This document shows, in pieces, positions 56,987-64,000 of a DNA stretch of 64,000 bases (its first letter is position 1; every line of letters begins with the position of its first letter). The notes under the pieces are model-generated. The model saw only the letters and a list, made by a program, of their open reading frames with translations. It was not told the DNA's origin and ran no database searches. The DNA is from JACKAN01 sp964502735 (GTDB lineage: Bacteria; Bdellovibrionota; Bdellovibrionia; Bdellovibrionales; UBA1609), in assembly GCA_964502735.1 (NCBI GenBank), contig CAZCYD010000005.1, forward strand, positions 1 through 64,000, read 5' to 3'. Both the position numbers and the translations under genes were made by a program.

Positions 56987-57971
56987 ACCTATTTTTTATA
57001 TGACCCTTTTCAATTGTTTTTTTTATTAATGAAGAGGGATTAACCTTTGGCAATTCTGTATTTGAAATCCATTCCCAATCTCTATTTGGAAGAGAGGGGT
57101 TCTTTTTTTTAGAAATCTTCACATAAATTTCATGATGAGTAATAAAGTGCTTGAAGTCAAAATTATTCGGTGGCGTATTAAGACGCTTTCCCATTCCAGG
57201 AAAAATCCATTGATTTCTTAAAAATGGAAGCTCCAAATTTTTTATTAAAGCCCAATTTTGATTCTTCTCAATAAGTTGAGGTTCCCATAACCAAATTTCA
57301 GTCTTTTTTTTAGGTTTTTTTAGAGGAAGTAGAATCTTTGTTTTTTTAGAAAAAGTCTGGCAACTTTTGGCAATGGGGCACAGTTGACAATGAGGATTTT
57401 TGGGGCGGCATATCGTTGCCCCAAGCTCCATCAGAGCTTGATTTAATATAGCAGGCGGACCTTGTTGTGCTATTTTATCAGCGAGAGTCTGAAGTTGGTG
57501 ACGACCAGCTGGTTTCCACCATTCAATGGGGAGGTGATAAAAGCGAGAGAGAATGCGAATGACATTTCCATCAATAACACCGACAGCTTCATCAAAAGAA
57601 AGGCTGCTAATAGCCCGAGAAGTGTAGGGACCAATTCCTGGCATTTTAATTAACTCACTCCATGTCCGAGGAAATTCAGGCAAGCTGTAGAGTTCTTTTG
57701 CGCATTTATGAAGGTTCCTGGCACGACTGTAGTAACCCAGACCCGCCCAGAGTTCTAATACGTCTTTTTCTTCTGCCTGAGCTAAACTCTTTAGGTTAGG
57801 AAACTTGGCAAGAAATTTCTCATAATAGGGTAACACTCCAACAGAGGTTGTTTGTTGAAGCATAGTTTCTGAGATCCATATCGGGTAAGGTTGTTTGTGT
57901 TTTCGCCATGGAAGCGGGCGATAATTTTGTTTATACCAAACTTGTAAGTTATTAATTTCTTTTTTATGCAT
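56976..57971 (-). CDS. mutY: A/G-specific adenine glycosylase
   Basis: Removes adenine opposite 8-oxoguanine. Residues 1-225 form the HhH-GPD/FeS core: PYPIWISETMLQQTTSVGVLPYYEKF with the catalytic Glu; LWAGLGYYSRARNLHKCA; MPGIGPYTSRAISSLSFDEAVGVIDGNVIRILSRF with the Asp in IDGNV; and the four-Cys cluster CRPKNPHCQLCPIAKSC. A C-terminal NUDIX-like domain follows (residues about 230-325), with EIWLWEPQLIE and LPFLRNQWIFPGMG. It has 331 residues. It is upstream of, and overlaps, the TolB-like gene. Confidence 0.95.
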   Translation of the reverse strand: MHKKEINNLQVWYKQNYRPLPWRKHKQPYPIWISETMLQQTTSVGVLPYYEKFLAKFPNLKSLAQAEEKDVLELWAGLGYYSRARNLHKCAKELYSLPEFPRTWSELIKMPGIGPYTSRAISSLSFDEAVGVIDGNVIRILSRFYHLPIEWWKPAGRHQLQTLADKIAQQGPPAILNQALMELGATICRPKNPHCQLCPIAKSCQTFSKKTKILLPLKKPKKKTEIWLWEPQLIEKNQNWALIKNLELPFLRNQWIFPGMGKRLNTPPNNFDFKHFITHHEIYVKISKKKNPSLPNRDWEWISNTELPKVNPSSLIKKTIEKGHIKNRYEN

Positions 57972-57986
57972 AGAGGCGGTCCCGTC

Positions 57987-58544
57987 CTACTTGTCAGATA
58001 TAATTTTTTTCATATTCTTGAAATAGACAGAGGGTCTTCCTTTTTCCTCTTTAAGTTTGTGAGGCAAAGCTTTATCGTAAAAATAGTGACCCTTTTCAAA
58101 AGTCAAGTTTCGACTTCTTTTTTGTACAGACTCACTAAATACAAGTGTAAGTTTTCGAGAATTGATTTCCAAAATATACCAGTTAAGGTTTTGCACTTCA
58201 GCATCTCCCGAGGGCTCAGTCCAGATCCATATCTCAATATAGAGTTGAGATCCAATTTTTTGAAGTTGTATATCTTTCCACTCCGTAAGTTTGCCGGTAA
58301 GAGGGATGGCCTCGATAGTTCTCCAGACTCCATCGTGGACCAATATCTTGTCTTCAGCAAAGTGGAGTTTAACTCCAAGAGTGTGCAACAGACAGTTTTT
58401 GAGTTCTAATTCACTACTATCACATTTCTTTTTGCTCTTTACGGCATAACAGGGGTTAGAAAATAGCAAAAACAAGGTAGCTAAAAGTGGAGTAAGATTT
58501 ATAGGTTTTATCATAGGTGCAGATATATTCATTTGCAGCCTCAT
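57987..58544 (-). CDS. Secreted protein, unknown function
   Basis: A 185-residue protein with a signal peptide (to about residue 34, ending CYA before VKSKKKC). The mature part starts with a Cys pair region (KKCDSSELELKNCLL) and is strand-rich (LHFAEDKILVHDGVWRTIEAI, LYIEIWIWTEPSGDAEVQNLNWYILEI). No recognised family. It overlaps recX by 4 bp and lies directly upstream of mutY, so it sits in a DNA-repair operon without evident repair function. Confidence 0.7.
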   Translation of the reverse strand: MRLQMNISAPMIKPINLTPLLATLFLLFSNPCYAVKSKKKCDSSELELKNCLLHTLGVKLHFAEDKILVHDGVWRTIEAIPLTGKLTEWKDIQLQKIGSQLYIEIWIWTEPSGDAEVQNLNWYILEINSRKLTLVFSESVQKRSRNLTFEKGHYFYDKALPHKLKEEKGRPSVYFKNMKKIISDK

Positions 58545-59056
58545 CCTTTAAAAAGTAGTTTTTTAATAACGACATGGGAAAACCCTCGACTCTGCAAGAA
58601 TCGAACAGGTTTCTGTTTTTGCTCAAAAGTGTAAGATTCCCATTCGTCAAATTTGCTGTTAAGAAGAGATAGTCCCTTGTTGTACTCAAGACTTTCATCA
58701 ATAACTACACTGGGTAAGTTTAATTTCTTGAGATAGTTTTGAATGTAAAGCTCTCCTTTTTTTTTGTCATTCAGAATTCTGTAAATTTGCTGAGCCAGCT
58801 CGCAGGGGGTTTTTAACCATCCCATTTCTTTTGCCGCGTCAATAGCTTGTAGAGCAGTTTGTTTTTCAAATCTTATTTTCAGTTTGTCATAAAGCTCTTT
58901 TTCTGAATGATCGCGACGGGCTAAATAAAAGGCAACTTTATTGAGGGCTTTATTTTTATCTGAGATTTTATCTGAGATTTTATCTGAGATTTTATCTGAG
59001 ATTTTATCTGAGATTTTTTTTGAGCTAAGTTCATCCATCAAGGGTAAAAATGACAT
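58541..59056 (-). CDS. recX: RecX-family regulator of RecA with a five-fold SDKI tandem repeat
   Basis: Predicted inhibitor or modulator of RecA filament formation. The RecX core starts at about residue 38 with NKALNKVAFYLARRDHSEKELYDKLKIRF and ends in RFLQSRGFSHVVIKKLLF; all three tandem helical repeats appear present in 171 residues. Before the core, residues 14-34 contain five copies of Ser-Asp-Lys-Ile, encoded by five identical 12-bp units. It overlaps the next gene by 4 bp. recA is on the opposite strand about 2.6 kb away. Confidence 0.88.
   Translation of the reverse strand: MSFLPLMDELSSKKISDKISDKISDKISDKISDKNKALNKVAFYLARRDHSEKELYDKLKIRFEKQTALQAIDAAKEMGWLKTPCELAQQIYRILNDKKKGELYIQNYLKKLNLPSVVIDESLEYNKGLSLLNSKFDEWESYTFEQKQKPVRFLQSRGFSHVVIKKLLFKG
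58954..59013. repeat. Five perfect 12-bp tandem units (TTTTATCTGAGA) in recX
   Basis: The array lies in the reading frame near the recX N-terminus and encodes the repeated tetrapeptide Ser-Asp-Lys-Ile. Because each unit is a multiple of three, gain or loss of units changes the length without a frameshift. Confidence 0.97.
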
Positions 59057-59173
59057 AGATATTCAGGTGCGGCAAGCTCTTGTAAGCCTCAACTAACCAA
59101 ATTTCTGCAATTTGATGGATCTAAGACGACTCATTTGCGCAAATAGAAGACCGAACACCGAAATTAAGTTTTA

Positions 59174-60490
59174 CTAACCACTTCTACGTTTTTTATTGTT
59201 GGGAATTGCTGGTGGTCTGGATAAATTAGAAGGGTAAGGCTTATTTCCAATTTTTGGTGTGGTCTCTTCAATTTTAATACTAGAATAGGAAGACTTATCT
59301 TTTAGAGAATGGGATTTTTCCAGTTCTATTTCTTCTAGATTGTTCCAAGCATTAGATACCACCTTCTGATACTTGCTATTGTTTCTCCACTTTTCTTTAT
59401 CAGAATCATGTTGTTTAATTCCCCCAAAACGAATAGCAAAATCTTCACCGTTGTCGGTAAGCCTGATAGCTTCTTCATAGTTGATAACTTCTTGGGTAAC
59501 CAGTTCAAAAAGGCTTTGGTCAAAAGTTTGTGTGCCAAATGTAACAAAGCCCTCTTCCAGTGCCAAAGGAATTTCCTTTGTTTTTTCTGGATGCTCAATC
59601 ATTTCTCTCACGCGGGTGTTGTTCACAAGTATCTCGACGACAGGAACAAAGCCCTTTCCATCAGCTCGTTGAGCTAGACGCTGGCTGATGATGGCTCTCA
59701 ATACAGCACCCAATTGGAGGCGTATTTGTTTTTGTTGTCCATCAGGAAAAACGGATACGATTCTATTGATAGACTCTTCACAGTTAACAGTGTGCATGGT
59801 AGAGAGAACAAGATGGCCTGTTTCAGCAGCTTGAAGAGCGGTCTCCATAGTTTCTTTGTCACGCATCTCACCAATAAAAATAACGTCAGGGTCTTGCCGC
59901 AATGAAGATCTCAGAGCTGTGGCAAAGCTGTTTGTATCAACACCGAGCTCTCGTTGAGTAATAATACTTCTTTTATCGCGAATAAGAAACTCAATAGGGT
60001 CTTCGATTGTAAGTATATGACGGTTTTTAGTGTTGTTAATGTAGTCTATCAGTGCTGCAATTGTCGTGGATTTTCCTGAACCCGTAGCTCCAGTGAGTAG
60101 AATAAGACCACGCTCGTGTTTGGCAATTTTATTTACGACAGGGGGAAGGTTTAAATCAGCTAACTGTGGAACTGAGTAGGGAACGTTGCGGATAACAACA
60201 GTTGTGCTGCCTCGCTGACGAAACACATTCATGCGAAATCTTCCTAGGCCGCGGATACCATAACCCAAGTCCATTTCTTTTTTTTCTTGGTATTCTTGAT
60301 ACTGTTTGGGGGTCATAAGTTCTTTAACAAGAGACTCTATGGCTTCGCCAGTGAGACCAGGTAGATCGGGGCTTAGAGGTCGCAATTTACCATGTTTTCT
60401 CATAACGGGAACTATCCCAGCTTTGAGATGGACATCACTAGCATTAGCTTCGACTGCCATTTTTAGGAGTTCATCAAGATTTAATACCAT
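59174..60490 (-). CDS. pilT: PilT-type twitching-motility retraction ATPase, C-terminally extended
   Basis: Hexameric ATPase that retracts type IV pili. From the ATG at 60490 the protein has 438 residues. MVLNLDELLKMAVEANASDVHLKAG is the PilT N-terminal domain; Walker A GATGSGKST lies at residues 134-142, the Asp box in ILTIEDPIEF, Walker B in DPDVIFIGEMRD with the Glu, and the His box in LSTMHT. The conserved AIRLGG-like end appears as AIRFGGIK near residue 355. Beyond it is a basic, Ser-rich extension of about 75 residues that is unusual for PilT. Confidence 0.92.
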   Translation of the reverse strand: MVLNLDELLKMAVEANASDVHLKAGIVPVMRKHGKLRPLSPDLPGLTGEAIESLVKELMTPKQYQEYQEKKEMDLGYGIRGLGRFRMNVFRQRGSTTVVIRNVPYSVPQLADLNLPPVVNKIAKHERGLILLTGATGSGKSTTIAALIDYINNTKNRHILTIEDPIEFLIRDKRSIITQRELGVDTNSFATALRSSLRQDPDVIFIGEMRDKETMETALQAAETGHLVLSTMHTVNCEESINRIVSVFPDGQQKQIRLQLGAVLRAIISQRLAQRADGKGFVPVVEILVNNTRVREMIEHPEKTKEIPLALEEGFVTFGTQTFDQSLFELVTQEVINYEEAIRLTDNGEDFAIRFGGIKQHDSDKEKWRNNSKYQKVVSNAWNNLEEIELEKSHSLKDKSSYSSIKIEETTPKIGNKPYPSNLSRPPAIPNNKKRRSG

Positions 60491-60564
60491 ACATATAGAG
60501 ATCGGCAAAATTCTTTAGAATCTTGAGGCTTGGGTCAGCCTCCATGTAGAGCTTTCGAAGTCAA

Positions 60565-61101
60565 ATGTTGGGGTTGATCAAATGTGATGACAAACTTCTG
60601 TTTGTTATGAGAAAAATAATCATGAAAAATCTTGTGAAGTTTTTGGCTACAGGGGTTTACCTTGGACTTTTGCCTAGGGCACCGGGGACTTTTGGCTCAT
60701 TGGGTGCTCTGTCCATCGCTTATATCTTGTTAACTTCTTTTAGTTTAGTTCATTACATGATAGCAACCTTTGTTTTTGTCCTCTTTGCCATTTTGATTTG
60801 CAAGCTTTACGAGGCGTTTTTTAACAAGCATGATGCAAAAGAGGTGGTTATTGACGAAGTTGCTGGAATTTTAATCACCATGGTGGGGCTGCCTATAACG
60901 TGGCAGAGCTTTGTATTGGGGTTTCTTTTGTTTCGGTTATTCGATATTTGGAAGCCCTTTCCCATTAGTTGGATGGATAAAAACATAAAAGGTGGTGTGG
61001 GAGTCGTGGCAGATGACCTTGTAGCGGGTATTTTCAGCAGTTTTATTTTGCAGATAGTTTATACAAACACGCCGTGGTTAGGAGTGCAACTTGTCGGATA
61101 G
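60565..61101 (+). CDS. pgpA: Phosphatidylglycerophosphatase A family
   Basis: Integral membrane phosphatase that converts phosphatidylglycerol phosphate to phosphatidylglycerol. The family block is FLATGVYLGLLPRAPGTFGSLGALSIAY (residues about 26-53), followed by AKEVVIDEVAGILITMVGLP and a C-terminal IWKPFPISWMDKNIKGGVGVVADDLVAGIFSSF; both acidic blocks are intact. It has 178 residues from the first ATG; starts at 60607 and 60622 are alternatives. The 3' end overlaps cinA by 11 bp. Confidence 0.9.
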   Translation: MLGLIKCDDKLLFVMRKIIMKNLVKFLATGVYLGLLPRAPGTFGSLGALSIAYILLTSFSLVHYMIATFVFVLFAILICKLYEAFFNKHDAKEVVIDEVAGILITMVGLPITWQSFVLGFLLFRLFDIWKPFPISWMDKNIKGGVGVVADDLVAGIFSSFILQIVYTNTPWLGVQLVG

Positions 61102-61594
61102 TCAAAATAACAGCGATAGAGAAAAGCTTTTAGACTGGATTCATTTTACATTTTGTGAGCGAGGTTTAACCCTGGGCCTTGCTGAAAGTTGTACGGGGGG
61201 ACTAGTTTCGTCTTGGATTACTCAACGATCGGGTTCCTCACAGTATTTTATGGGAGCTGTTGTCTGTTATTCAGGGAAAGTTAAAGGGAAAATTCTAAAA
61301 GTTCCTTGGACTTTAATGCAAACTCTGGGAGAGGTGAGTTCCCCTGTAGCTAAATTTATGGCACGAGGCTCCAGAGACGTTCTGCAATGCGATTGGTCAA
61401 TTGCCATCACGGGAATTGCCGGACCTACGGGCGGATCTTCAGATAAGCCCGTAGGAACAGTTTGTTTTGCCGTGAACGGCCCAGGTTTTGAATACGCAGA
61501 GCAAAAACACATTGAGGGTTCGGAGCGGGGAATAATTCAGCAAAGATCGGCGGAACACGCTTTGAAACTGCTGAAAATGGCGCTAGAGTCATAG
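61091..61594 (+). CDS. Nicotinamide-nucleotide amidohydrolase (CinA C-terminal domain, PncC type)
   Basis: A 167-residue stand-alone CinA_C domain that deamidates NMN and recycles pyridine nucleotides. Visible motifs are LGLAESCTGGLVSSWITQRSGSSQYFMGAVVCYS (residues about 28-61) and AITGIAGPTGGSSDKPVGTVCFAV (about 110-133). The N-terminal MoCF domain of full-length CinA is absent. The TTG start overlaps pgpA by 11 bp, and recA starts 20 bp after its stop. The pairing with recA is seen in many bacteria. Confidence 0.92.
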   Translation: MSDSQNNSDREKLLDWIHFTFCERGLTLGLAESCTGGLVSSWITQRSGSSQYFMGAVVCYSGKVKGKILKVPWTLMQTLGEVSSPVAKFMARGSRDVLQCDWSIAITGIAGPTGGSSDKPVGTVCFAVNGPGFEYAEQKHIEGSERGIIQQRSAEHALKLLKMALES

Positions 61595-61614
61595 CCTACA
61601 AACAAGGAGAAAAT

Positions 61615-62748
61615 ATGGCAACAACAACAAATACCGATAAAGCACGAGCTCTAGAATTAGCTCTTACCAACATTGAGAAGCAATTCGGAAAAGGCTCGGT
61701 CATAAAGATGGGAGGAGGAGAGAGTCTTTATGAAAATGTTCCAGTTATCAGTACGGGAGCATTAAGCTTAGACATTGCACTGGGTATTGGTGGATTGCCG
61801 AGAGGTCGAATTGTGGAAATCTACGGACCGGAGAGTTCTGGAAAAACCACTTTGGCGCTTTCGACGATTGCACAAGCTCAGAAGCTTGGTGGCACGGTGG
61901 CTTTTGTTGATGCTGAGCACGCACTGGACATCAATTATGCTAATAAATTAGGAGTGAATATTGATGAACTCTTGGTTTCTCAGCCTGATACGGGTGAACA
62001 GGCTTTAGAAATTGCAGAAACTTTGGTTCGCTCCGGTGCAGTTGATGTACTAGTTGTGGACTCTGTGGCCGCCCTAACCCCAAGGGCTGAGATAGAGGGA
62101 GATATGGGTGATAGTCATATGGGTTTACAGGCTCGCTTGATGTCTCAAGCTCTACGGAAGTTGACGGCAATAATTAACCGTAGCAACACTCTGGTCATTT
62201 TTATTAACCAGATTCGCATGAAAATTGGGGTTATGTTTGGCAATCCTGAGACGACAACAGGTGGGAACGCATTAAAGTTCTACTCGTCTGTCCGTTTGGA
62301 TGTGCGTCGCATAGGTTCCATCAAAAATGGAGAGGATGTGACGGGCAACCGTACAGCAGTGAAGGTGGTCAAAAATAAAATGGCACCTCCATTCGCAAAG
62401 GTGGAATTTGATCTTATGTACGGTGAAGGCATTTCTGAAGAGGGCGATATTCTTGACTTAGCTGTAAAGCAAAACTTGATTGAAAAATCTGGTGCTTGGT
62501 TCAGCATTAACGGTGAGAGAATGGGTCAGGGCCGAGATGCGGCTAAGAATTTTTTGAAGGAAAATTCTACCTTGAAAAAAGAATTGCGAGCAAAACTTTT
62601 AATGGCTTATGGAATTGGGAAAGAGGCCAAAATGGCGGCGGCGGAGCAGGCAAAAGAGGCTTTAGCTAGGGCTGCGGCTGAAAAAGAGGAAATCACTGAG
62701 GAGATTAAAAGGGCGGCAAAGTCGACCGCAAAAGCGAAAAAATCTTAA
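61615..62748 (+). CDS. recA: Recombinase RecA
   Basis: Strand-exchange protein and co-protease for LexA. Walker A GPESSGKTT is at residues 71-79, Walker B LLVVDSVAAL-like VDVLVVDSVAALTP near 145, loop L1 in EIEGDMGDSHMGLQARLMSQALRK and loop L2 in FGNPETTTGGNALKFYSSVRLD. It has 377 residues, including a Lys/Glu-rich C-terminal tail. An AAGGAG ribosome-binding site precedes the ATG. The intrinsic terminator at 62816-62846 ends the transcript. Its regulators lexA and recX are both in this window. Confidence 0.98.
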   Translation: MATTTNTDKARALELALTNIEKQFGKGSVIKMGGGESLYENVPVISTGALSLDIALGIGGLPRGRIVEIYGPESSGKTTLALSTIAQAQKLGGTVAFVDAEHALDINYANKLGVNIDELLVSQPDTGEQALEIAETLVRSGAVDVLVVDSVAALTPRAEIEGDMGDSHMGLQARLMSQALRKLTAIINRSNTLVIFINQIRMKIGVMFGNPETTTGGNALKFYSSVRLDVRRIGSIKNGEDVTGNRTAVKVVKNKMAPPFAKVEFDLMYGEGISEEGDILDLAVKQNLIEKSGAWFSINGERMGQGRDAAKNFLKENSTLKKELRAKLLMAYGIGKEAKMAAAEQAKEALARAAAEKEEITEEIKRAAKSTAKAKKS

Positions 62749-62815
62749 AAGAGTTTCCTGTTAGGGTGGTTGTAACTAAAGCCACCTTAATAAACTAAAT
62801 TTTAAATTGGGTGTA

Positions 62816-62846
62816 AAGGCCTAGCCGTTAAGGCTAGGCCTTTTTT
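62816..62846 (+). terminator. Intrinsic terminator after recA
   Basis: AAGGCCTAGCC, a 5-nt GTTAA loop, then GGCTAGGCCTT continuing into a run of six T. A G+C-rich 11-bp stem with U-tract, 68 bp downstream of the recA stop. Confidence 0.92.
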
Positions 62847-62950
62847 ATGGTGCCCATTAGGAAGAGAGGCTATTAGGGGACGACCCATAAGTGCTTGCTT
62901 ACCTTCAAAGTGTAGACTACTACATAGAGCACAGTCTCAAGGGGGAATAA

Positions 62951-63631
62951 ATGTCTATCCAATCGCTGAGTTTATTTTTTACGATTTTTGTTACAAGTCT
63001 TTGCTCTTGGGCGCAAAGGGAGAATTGTTCGTGGCAAGAGTTTACGGAATCACAGGCGAGAGTGGCTTTTGTACAAGATGGAGACACGTTAGCCCTTTGG
63101 GACTCAAAAGGTGTGCGAAGAAATGCAAGGCTGGTGGGAATAGACACGCCTGAAACTTATTTTCTTGGCAAGAGCCAAGGCTCGTGGGCTAAAGAGGCCT
63201 CTGATCGGCTAAAGGAATTGTTGCCTAGAGGGACTCGAGTGAGTATAGCATTTGATATTGAGCGTTGCGACACTGGTGGTCGCCTCTTGGTTCATGTTTT
63301 TTCTGGAGGTGTTCATCTCAACCGATTGATGATGGAAGAAGGGTGGGCTGTTAACTACTGTGTGGCACCCAACGAAATGTTCTGTAAAGAGTTTGGAGAT
63401 ATAGCCACTCAAAACTTGGTGGAGGGAGTTGGGTTTCTTGGAGACCCGAGCGTGCGGTTACCTTATTTATTTCGTTCGGAAGAAAGGGAAACGGAGTTTC
63501 ATTATTTTGTTGGAAATCGATTGACTAAAGATGTGTACAAGTCTTCCAATATGGACAAAGTTCCCATTGGGGAACGCATTTTATTCTACAGTCGTCGGCA
63601 TATCCGTCGTCCCTATAAAATGGCCAATTGA
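62951..63631 (+). CDS. Secreted staphylococcal-nuclease-like (SNase) protein
   Basis: A 226-residue thermonuclease-family protein. A signal peptide (residues 1-21) precedes the SNase domain: FVQDGDTLALWDSKGVRRNARLVGIDTPET (about residues 39-69, with the Asp and Arg of the active site), KEASDRLKELLPRGTRVSIAF, LLVHVFSGGVHLNRLMMEEGWAV. The expected active-site Glu region is represented by LPRGTRVSIAFDIERCDTGGRLLV. It probably degrades nucleic acids outside the cytoplasm, consistent with a predatory or scavenging lifestyle. Stand-alone gene downstream of the recA terminator. Confidence 0.86.
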   Translation: MSIQSLSLFFTIFVTSLCSWAQRENCSWQEFTESQARVAFVQDGDTLALWDSKGVRRNARLVGIDTPETYFLGKSQGSWAKEASDRLKELLPRGTRVSIAFDIERCDTGGRLLVHVFSGGVHLNRLMMEEGWAVNYCVAPNEMFCKEFGDIATQNLVEGVGFLGDPSVRLPYLFRSEERETEFHYFVGNRLTKDVYKSSNMDKVPIGERILFYSRRHIRRPYKMAN

Positions 63632-63798
63632 TTCCTTTTGGGTATAAAACAAAGCCATTAAAATAAAACTACTAAAACAAAATCTCAAAATGAGCCGTTA
63701 AGATACTGACACGTTAAAGCAACTGACAGTTGTATAAGTAATTGTTTACAAATACCGATAATTTCCAAGAGAAGTCGATCAGAAGTGATCTGGCCTTG

Positions 63799-63829
63799 GT
63801 CTCAGATTTGCTTTTTATTTAGTTGAGAC
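63799..63829. promoter_or_regulatory. Inverted repeat GTCTCA-N19-TGAGAC in a gene leader
   Basis: The arms at 63799-63804 and 63824-63829 extend with CCTTG and AAGG across a one-base bulge. The hairpin would sit about 24 bp upstream of the ATG of the truncated lipoprotein gene. The rest of the 63632-63852 spacer contains no gene that I can support. Confidence 0.35.
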
Positions 63830-63852
63830 AAGGAGTTAGGGATAAACTGACA

Positions 63853-64000
63853 ATGAAGCAATCACCTTTCTACACGAAAAACTTAATTTACAAAGCCTTC
63901 TGCCTTTTGGCCGTCATGACTTTTTTAGGATGTGAAAGTTCGTTCGAAAATCCTTGCCCAGAAGGCGATTGTGATTCCCTGAGCTCTAGTTCCACCCAAA
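63853..64000 (+). CDS. Predicted lipoprotein, truncated by the window end
   Basis: The first 49 codons of an exported protein. A basic N-terminus is followed by a hydrophobic segment and the lipobox TFLGC (Cys31). The next residues (ENPCPEGDCDSLSSSS) are Ser- and Cys-rich, as is common at the start of mature lipoproteins. An AAGGAG sequence lies about 18 bp upstream of the ATG. No stop is reached before base 64000. Function unknown. Confidence 0.75.
   Translation, partial: MKQSPFYTKNLIYKAFCLLAVMTFLGCESSFENPCPEGDCDSLSSSSTQ

Noticed and set aside
1..64000. tRNA or rRNA genes, insertion sequences, integrases, restriction or toxin-antitoxin systems
   Set aside because: None was recognisable by eye. 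The only mobile-element-like signs are the menG 3'-end duplication and the palindromic elements.

Overview
This window looks like chromosomal sequence from a predatory or free-living Bdellovibrionota bacterium (Bdellovibrio/Pseudobdellovibrio-like). That is inferred from the TIGR02147-type regulator, the LexA/RecA/RecX set, many secreted lipoproteins of unknown family, REC-PilZ proteins, frequent GTG/TTG starts, tight gene packing and a moderately low G+C content judged by eye. No rRNA, tRNA, phage, insertion sequence or CRISPR array was recognised. One 100-N assembly gap lies at 15291-15390.

Layout. 1-2.8 kb: a gene fragment, lexA, a DUF1820-like gene and ung. 2.9-9.3 kb: a compact dppA-dppB-dppC-aroB-aroKDE run, in which aroKDE is one polypeptide carrying shikimate kinase, type I dehydroquinase and shikimate dehydrogenase modules. 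9.3-14.3 kb: a small lipoprotein, a beta-barrel protein, and a TIGR02147 regulator followed by two secreted proteins, one with an HEVAH zinc-protease motif. 14.3-15.5 kb: a frameshifted DUF4143 ATPase next to the gap, bracketed by direct copies of the 3' end of menG. 15.5-28.6 kb: a complete classical menaquinone route (menG, aroF-type DAHP synthase, menF, menD, menH, menB, menA, menC, menE, a menI-like thioesterase, a polyprenyl diphosphate synthase, a second MenA-like prenyltransferase) followed by rsmJ. 28.7-41.1 kb: a Na/Pi-symporter-like protein, REC-PilZ proteins (one with an internal stop codon), hemerythrin, photolyase, a SirB1-type protein, a SpoIIE-type phosphatase lacking a metal-ligand Asp, citrate synthase, a degenerate AroE-like protein, ElbB, a lipoprotein and a GNAT protein. 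41.2-44.9 kb: DoxX plus a thiamine-type ABC importer. 45-53.9 kb: adenosine deaminase, transketolase, TatA, a PcnB-like nucleotidyltransferase, an alpha/beta hydrolase, a DEAD-box helicase and an L,D-transpeptidase. 54-64 kb: a DUF2914 membrane protein, secreted proteins, mutY, recX, pilT-like, pgpA, cinA, recA, a nuclease and a truncated lipoprotein.

Functional logic. DAHP synthase, AroB and the AroK-AroD-AroE fusion give five of the seven steps to chorismate (EPSP synthase and chorismate synthase are not here). The men genes convert chorismate to menaquinone, and the polyprenyl synthase provides the side chain.

Most unusual features. Two large intergenic palindromic elements (22585-22716 and 53921-54056) share one architecture. 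Their arms have diverged from each other at six positions, yet each copy keeps its two arms perfectly complementary. A third, unrelated long hairpin (55207-55307) supplies the C-terminus and stop codon of a secreted-protein gene.
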